This document shows positions 59,824 to 64,000 of a DNA stretch of 64,000 nucleotides, in pieces (position 1 is the first letter of the stretch; every line of letters begins with the position of its first letter). The position numbers and the translations under genes were made by a program. Source of the stretch: Stratiolaelaps scimitus (lineage: Eukaryota; Arthropoda; Arachnida; Mesostigmata; Laelapidae); the NCBI GenBank assembly GCA_019614645.1, contig JABWDB010000011.1, forward strand, positions 7,947,501 to 8,011,500, given 5' to 3'. The notes under the pieces were generated by a model. The model was given only the letters and a program-made list of their open reading frames with translations, was not told the DNA's origin and did not search any database.

Positions 59824-59901
59824 ATGTCCGGAGGAAAAGGAGGCGCCTGCAACGGGTGCTCGAATCTGCTCGACTTTAACAAGGCAGCTAAAATTAAAAA
59901 G
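59824..59901 (+). CDS. Candidate short first coding exon, product unknown
   Basis: ATG at 59824 opens 26 codons (begins MSGGKGGACNGCSNLL, ends KAAKIKK) and stops at AAG|GTACGA, a possible donor in phase 0. It follows 1.8 kb of GC-rich, triplet-repeat-rich DNA (58.0-59.8 kb) that looks like a promoter and 5' UTR. No downstream exon is evident before the window ends. The peptide has two CxxC-like cysteines (CNGC) but is too short to assign. Confidence 0.35.
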
Positions 59902-60867
59902 GTACGATCTAGCCTTGTTGACAAGGACACACTCACTCACACAAAGACACAAGCGTCTAGTTTGTTTAGTCTGTTAGGCTAATTGGCTCGAGTCTGTGCG
60001 ACACTCCGGGTCAGATTCACAGAATGTGCTGGCTAACACGGAAGGAACAAATTGGCCATTGCAGCGATAGTTCCAAAGAGAATTGGGGAATAGTGTGTGC
60101 CACTTTTTAATAACTTTTTTTTTCATATTAATTAATTCACCATGCCGAGTGATACCCAGATCGCACTAAATCTGCACCTTGAACATGGGGAAGGTCATAA
60201 TTTCGATATTATAATATATATGATGATATTATACACTTCAATACACCCCAAGTCTCCCAATTCAGGATACGATGCACATTTCTTTATCTCTCTCTCTCTC
60301 CCTCTCTCTCTCTCTACAATATGTCAACTTTTCGAGATTTCAACAGGAAATTCAGCATTCACGATGTATGCCTCTTGTATCCCTTGATACATCCGCCCCT
60401 CGGGACAAAATTGCCCTTCCTAACATTCGTTAAGATGCGCAGTCCGCCGCCCGAAGCATATGTCGGCCGCGATCAGAGCGTTCAGATCGGAGGAGAATCT
60501 CGGACAAAATCGGCAACGCCAGTGCGCGACGCCGATTCCGCCAATGCCCATAATCGTTTTGTCGCTGAGTCGGACAGATTTGCCAAACATGTGGGTGGCG
60601 GCCGCTGTACGCCGCCGCCGCCGCCGTTGAACAGAACCCGACGACGGCTCTGCACGGAGACGATTGTTGCCGCAGTGCTTGCTTAGCCCGAAGCGGTAGC
60701 GCTGCGGGGCGGGCGGGCATGCAGAGCTAACTGGCTGGCTTCGATCACTCAGCCCATGCTGGGTGTGAGACCGGCGCAGGGCGCAAACCTCGCGAGGGGC
60801 GAGGTCGATCGTTCACTTCGTGAGAAGTGAGATGTATAGCGCTGTACAGCGAATACGGGGTAACGAT

Positions 60868-60886
60868 AATAATAATAATAATAATA

Positions 60887-60916
<30 letters not shown>
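60868..60916. repeat. (AAT)n/(ATT)n self-complementary repeat
   Basis: About seven AAT units run directly into about nine ATT units, forming a foldback. Confidence 0.9.
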
Positions 60917-60920
<4 letters not shown>

Positions 60921-61430
60921 ATAGAAAAGTTATACAGGTTGTGTCCTGTCGGAGTGTTAGGTCAAGAGGCCAAGGTATGGTCAGGTGGCCTTAGCTAATA
61001 TTCGTATCGGCTGCCATCTCCATGGTGTTGATTGCAGCAATGAGCGTTTGGTCTTATTGTCGTACGAGACGTAATTTACAGTGTTTTTTCTTGTCGAAAC
61101 ATCGGTTGCGTCCGGCGTGATGCGTGTACTGCGTCTGATACGTATATTACTATTATGTCTGATAGTAAAGGATAGAAAATATCGATTAAAATTTTATGTG
61201 ATTCTTTTCATCGTAATTTTTAGCTCATATATTTTTCAATCGATGAAGGAGCGATATGGGCATTCGTAGAAGCAACAAAACTTCTCAAAATGTGTGCGAA
61301 AGCGTATTTTGGCCATCCTTTGGATCCTCGTCGTCGTCGTCGACGGGGTGTGGGCAGAACATGCTTATGGATGAAGAGCTCGGAAAACGTTTGCACAAAA
61401 CAAACGCTATGCGCAAAAGTTGCAACGATT

Positions 61431-61487
61431 TTATTGACTTGTTAAAGGAATACTGCAATTTTCACAATGCTTAAGTTCTCTCGTATG
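61431..61487 (-). mobile_element. Truncated SINE family 1 copy
   Basis: TTTATTGACTTGTTAAAGGA and TTTTCACAATGCTTAAGTTC match the 3' body; the head is absent. Confidence 0.65.
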
Positions 61488-61724
61488 TTCCAAGGGCGTC
61501 AAAGGCTCTCTATAATCTGTGACGGGGTATTATACTAACCACTCGGCATATCCTCGTCGCGCGGTACGCATCAAAATATTGCGAAGCAAAACCTTGAAAC
61601 ACAAATACAGTGAGTCGAAGGCCATAGTGGATAGGGCCCAGATTCAAACAGGTTTCAAAGCAGCATTTGGAAACAGTTGCTGCGAAACCAAGTCGGGCAA
61701 CGAGTCTAGAAAGACAATCGGATT

Positions 61725-61728
<4 letters not shown>

Positions 61729-61764
<36 letters not shown>
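61729..61764. repeat. (AT)n microsatellite
   Basis: About 18 AT units. Confidence 0.95.
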
Positions 61765-61766
<2 letters not shown>

Positions 61767-62079
61767 GCTAGTTGTACTGATTTGAATAACGTCGACTTGA
61801 TATTCTACAACGTAAGCATTACGTGCCGTCACACAACGACAGCTACGACGGTTGTCGTCGGCTATCGCCACCGACGGGCAGTTGGCCCAGCCAAAGCACG
61901 CCACAACGGCTAACTAACTAGTGGTGATTTTTAATTATGAGCATCCCGGAGAAAAGCATTGGCCACGGCGCCGTGACCGTAACATTTCGGGCCCAATACC
62001 GCAGTCGATTCCCCATCCCAGTGCCTCGGTGAGCATCTGAGCCGTACAATAGATAGACTTGGATGAAAACAAACACCAT

Positions 62080-62147
62080 ATAAGAGAGCTTAAGCATTGT
62101 AAAATTGCAGCTCCTTTAATAAACCAATAAAACCTTTACCTTTACCA
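62080..62147 (+). mobile_element. Truncated SINE family 1 copy (3' end)
   Basis: GAGAGCTTAAGCATTGTAAA, AATAAACCAATAAAACC and a (CCTTTA)n tail; nearly identical to 24942-24999. Confidence 0.75.
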
Positions 62148-63243
62148 GGCAAAAGCATAGGAATAAACGTTTGGGTATCGAATCCAGGCGAGTTGGTGAC
62201 ATATGCCTGAGAATGACACATCAAGGAACGTATCCAGAAGCTAGCTCGGTGTGCAAACAAATCTGCAGTACCGTTGATAGTCGGTAAACCAGAACGCCGT
62301 GTTGTATCAGGATGGTACAATGGTCACTGGATGCATCTGACGTTCCCTTGTACTCCCCGGTGAAACACAGTGTCACAGTGTTCAATCGTTTGCATAATGA
62401 TGACGATGCTGTTGTTGTTGCTGTTGTTGTTGTTGTTGGCAGTTTGCGTTAATGCGCCGAGAACACTTGGGCAGGCCGTAACGATGAACGATTAATAATG
62501 GCCGCTACAGCCCAACCGAGTCGCTGCTCTGTTCAATAATTTCAAATACACTTCACAAGTACGACGAACGTCCGGAGGAGCGAACAGTCACCGAGGCGCC
62601 GAGGGAAACCCGGGTGAAGAGACGGCAATGGCTTGCGGCGTGGGAGGAGGTCTATGAAGTCAAGCGACAATATATTAGCATTGTAAGCTTGACTGACAGC
62701 GGCAAACCGCGGCTGACATCGTGCGACGACGTTGTCGTCGTTCGTATGTTGTACGGGCAGGACAGATGGGCCGCGTCGCGAGATGTTTGAGTGACAAGGG
62801 TGATTTGTTGGCTCTGTCACTTCGTCGAACGCTAATGCACAGGAAGAGTTTTGGCTGCCTATATTTGGCGTGCCGGTATATGCTAGTACGATATATGCTA
62901 GTATCGGGCTGGGTGGCTGGTGAATATAGGCAGCCTTGAGCTCGGCTGGCAAAACGCACACGGTTAGAGAACGCGTTGGATAATACCTTCCGATACGAAA
63001 TGATTGCGGGGAGCTGAGCTAACTCGGAGACATTGCTCGATGAAAGTAAACAAAGCATTGTTGCGTGTTTGCGAACGACGTCCAACATGATATGAAACAG
63101 CATAGACTACAAATTGGCAAGCCTGGCCCAGAAGATATGTAACGGTAACTAGCCAGTAACATTCGCGCAGGAAGGTAACGACGATCGATCTAAAAAAAAC
63201 ACCACCTCGAATGAACAAACCGAACGCTGCCTGACCTCGATAC

Positions 63244-63364
63244 GCTGGATATAATCAATAGGAGGGTTATCGACGATTGCCACACGCTCTGTATTAGTTC
63301 TAATCTCGTAGACTATTCCTGCGCAGTCCCGCCCTCGATCGGGCGAACTAGTCGACATCACCAC
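63244..63364 (-). CDS. Candidate coding exon, unknown
   Basis: A minus-strand open frame (contains IVYEIRTNTERVAIVDNP and IDYIQRIE) runs to a possible donor GAG|GTCAGG. A second minus-strand open piece at about 63690-63756 starts at an ATG (63756) and encodes a short acidic peptide (MATSWWDNEDEEAIDERAGE) before a weak donor. The two could belong to one gene, but no family is recognised and the joining phase is unproven. Confidence 0.2.
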
Positions 63365-64000
63365 GCAGCAGCAGCAGCAGTAGAAATCTTGTTATTGTTC
63401 ATCATCTACTCAATCTCTCGAACCACGGCTTCTTTCCCCTACAGCATAAAGCATCCGTAGAAAGACACCCGTCGAGATATGAACAGTTCGTTCGATCGTT
63501 TGGTAATCGCACGGTCTCAGCGGAGAGGGCGACTCTTGAAGTAACTCGGCGTTGAACGGCGCTGTATCAGCTCGTGCGCTAACAATGTTATGATTTCTCG
63601 AGCAAGACAGGCGTGAATACGTGTACATGATCGATACAGGCGCAGAGTATATATGTACAAACTACATGACGAAAATAATAATTGCTAATTACCGATATAC
63701 ATCCTCCCCCTCCCCCGCGCGCTCGTCTATGGCCTCCTCATCCTCGTTGTCCCACCACGATGTGGCCATTCTAATTCACGACATGCTAGAAGCATCGTTA
63801 TAGTCGAAAATATCGCCGAATGGCGAGACGCCACGGTTCTATTCACTGCGTCTACGATACAAGACAAGCAATGATGTATATGTGATTGATTGTTCGTCGT
63901 TAGCATTTCGTCGCGGTGGCGGCTACCATCCGCGATGTGTGAAAATTACGAAGAAAATCATGTTACACCTTATCGAGTGAGTTCGTTCGGGCTTGTTGGT

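Larger units (their letters stand above)
59902..64000. other. Largely non-coding, possible long first intron
   Basis: Holds CT repeats (60289-60315), an AAT/ATT palindrome (60868-60916), SINE fragments (61431-61487, 62080-62147), (AT)n at 61729-61764 and a TTG-rich run at 62407-62437. The only candidate exons are those described near 63.2-63.8 kb. Confidence 0.4.

Overview
The window is eukaryotic nuclear DNA, almost certainly from an arthropod and most plausibly a mite or other chelicerate. The reasons are spliced genes with GT-AG introns down to 68 bp, a partial chitin-binding (peritrophin-A type) protein, an Ih/HCN channel, dense (AT)n microsatellites and tRNA-derived SINEs. No rRNA, functional tRNA, CRISPR, operon or prokaryotic signal is visible. 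The organism assignment is inference.

Layout. At the left edge (649-4137, minus strand) lie three exons of a long proline-rich secreted-type protein that runs into a chitin-binding domain and leaves the window on the left. From 4.2 to 37.7 kb there is little recognisable coding sequence: microsatellites, GC-rich triplet-repeat islands (9.1-9.5, 10.3-10.6, 27.3-28.0, 30.0-30.8 kb), a 3-kb array of diverged modules (15.2-18.1 kb), short hairpin elements (18.5-19.5 kb), a candidate short first exon at 23806-23871 and an unclassified 224-codon ORF at 28988-29662.

The best-supported gene is a nine-exon HCN channel on the minus strand (42468 to 37769, 563 aa). All eight introns were placed by eye and every junction keeps codon phase. 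The protein aligns without gaps to the HCN S5-S6, C-linker and cAMP-binding regions, but the GYG selectivity filter is replaced by Ser-Phe-Val and S4 has lost several basic residues. This is the most interesting object in the window.

To its right, a single-exon secreted Gly/Tyr/Pro-rich protein (46132-46572, plus) converges on a two-exon peptidase-M20 family gene (50385 to 47931, minus; PM20D2-like). The latter carries a basic, low-complexity insertion of about 130 residues and a diverged lid domain. The zone from 48.5 to 62.2 kb holds several SINE copies. It also holds what looks like an ultra-short retroposon family of about 70 bp with 14-15 bp target-site duplications, one copy sitting inside another SINE. 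A GC-rich, triplet-rich promoter-like region (58.0-59.8 kb) precedes a candidate first coding exon at 59824-59901 (plus).

The genes do not form an obvious functional cluster. All gene models are by eye, without transcript data.
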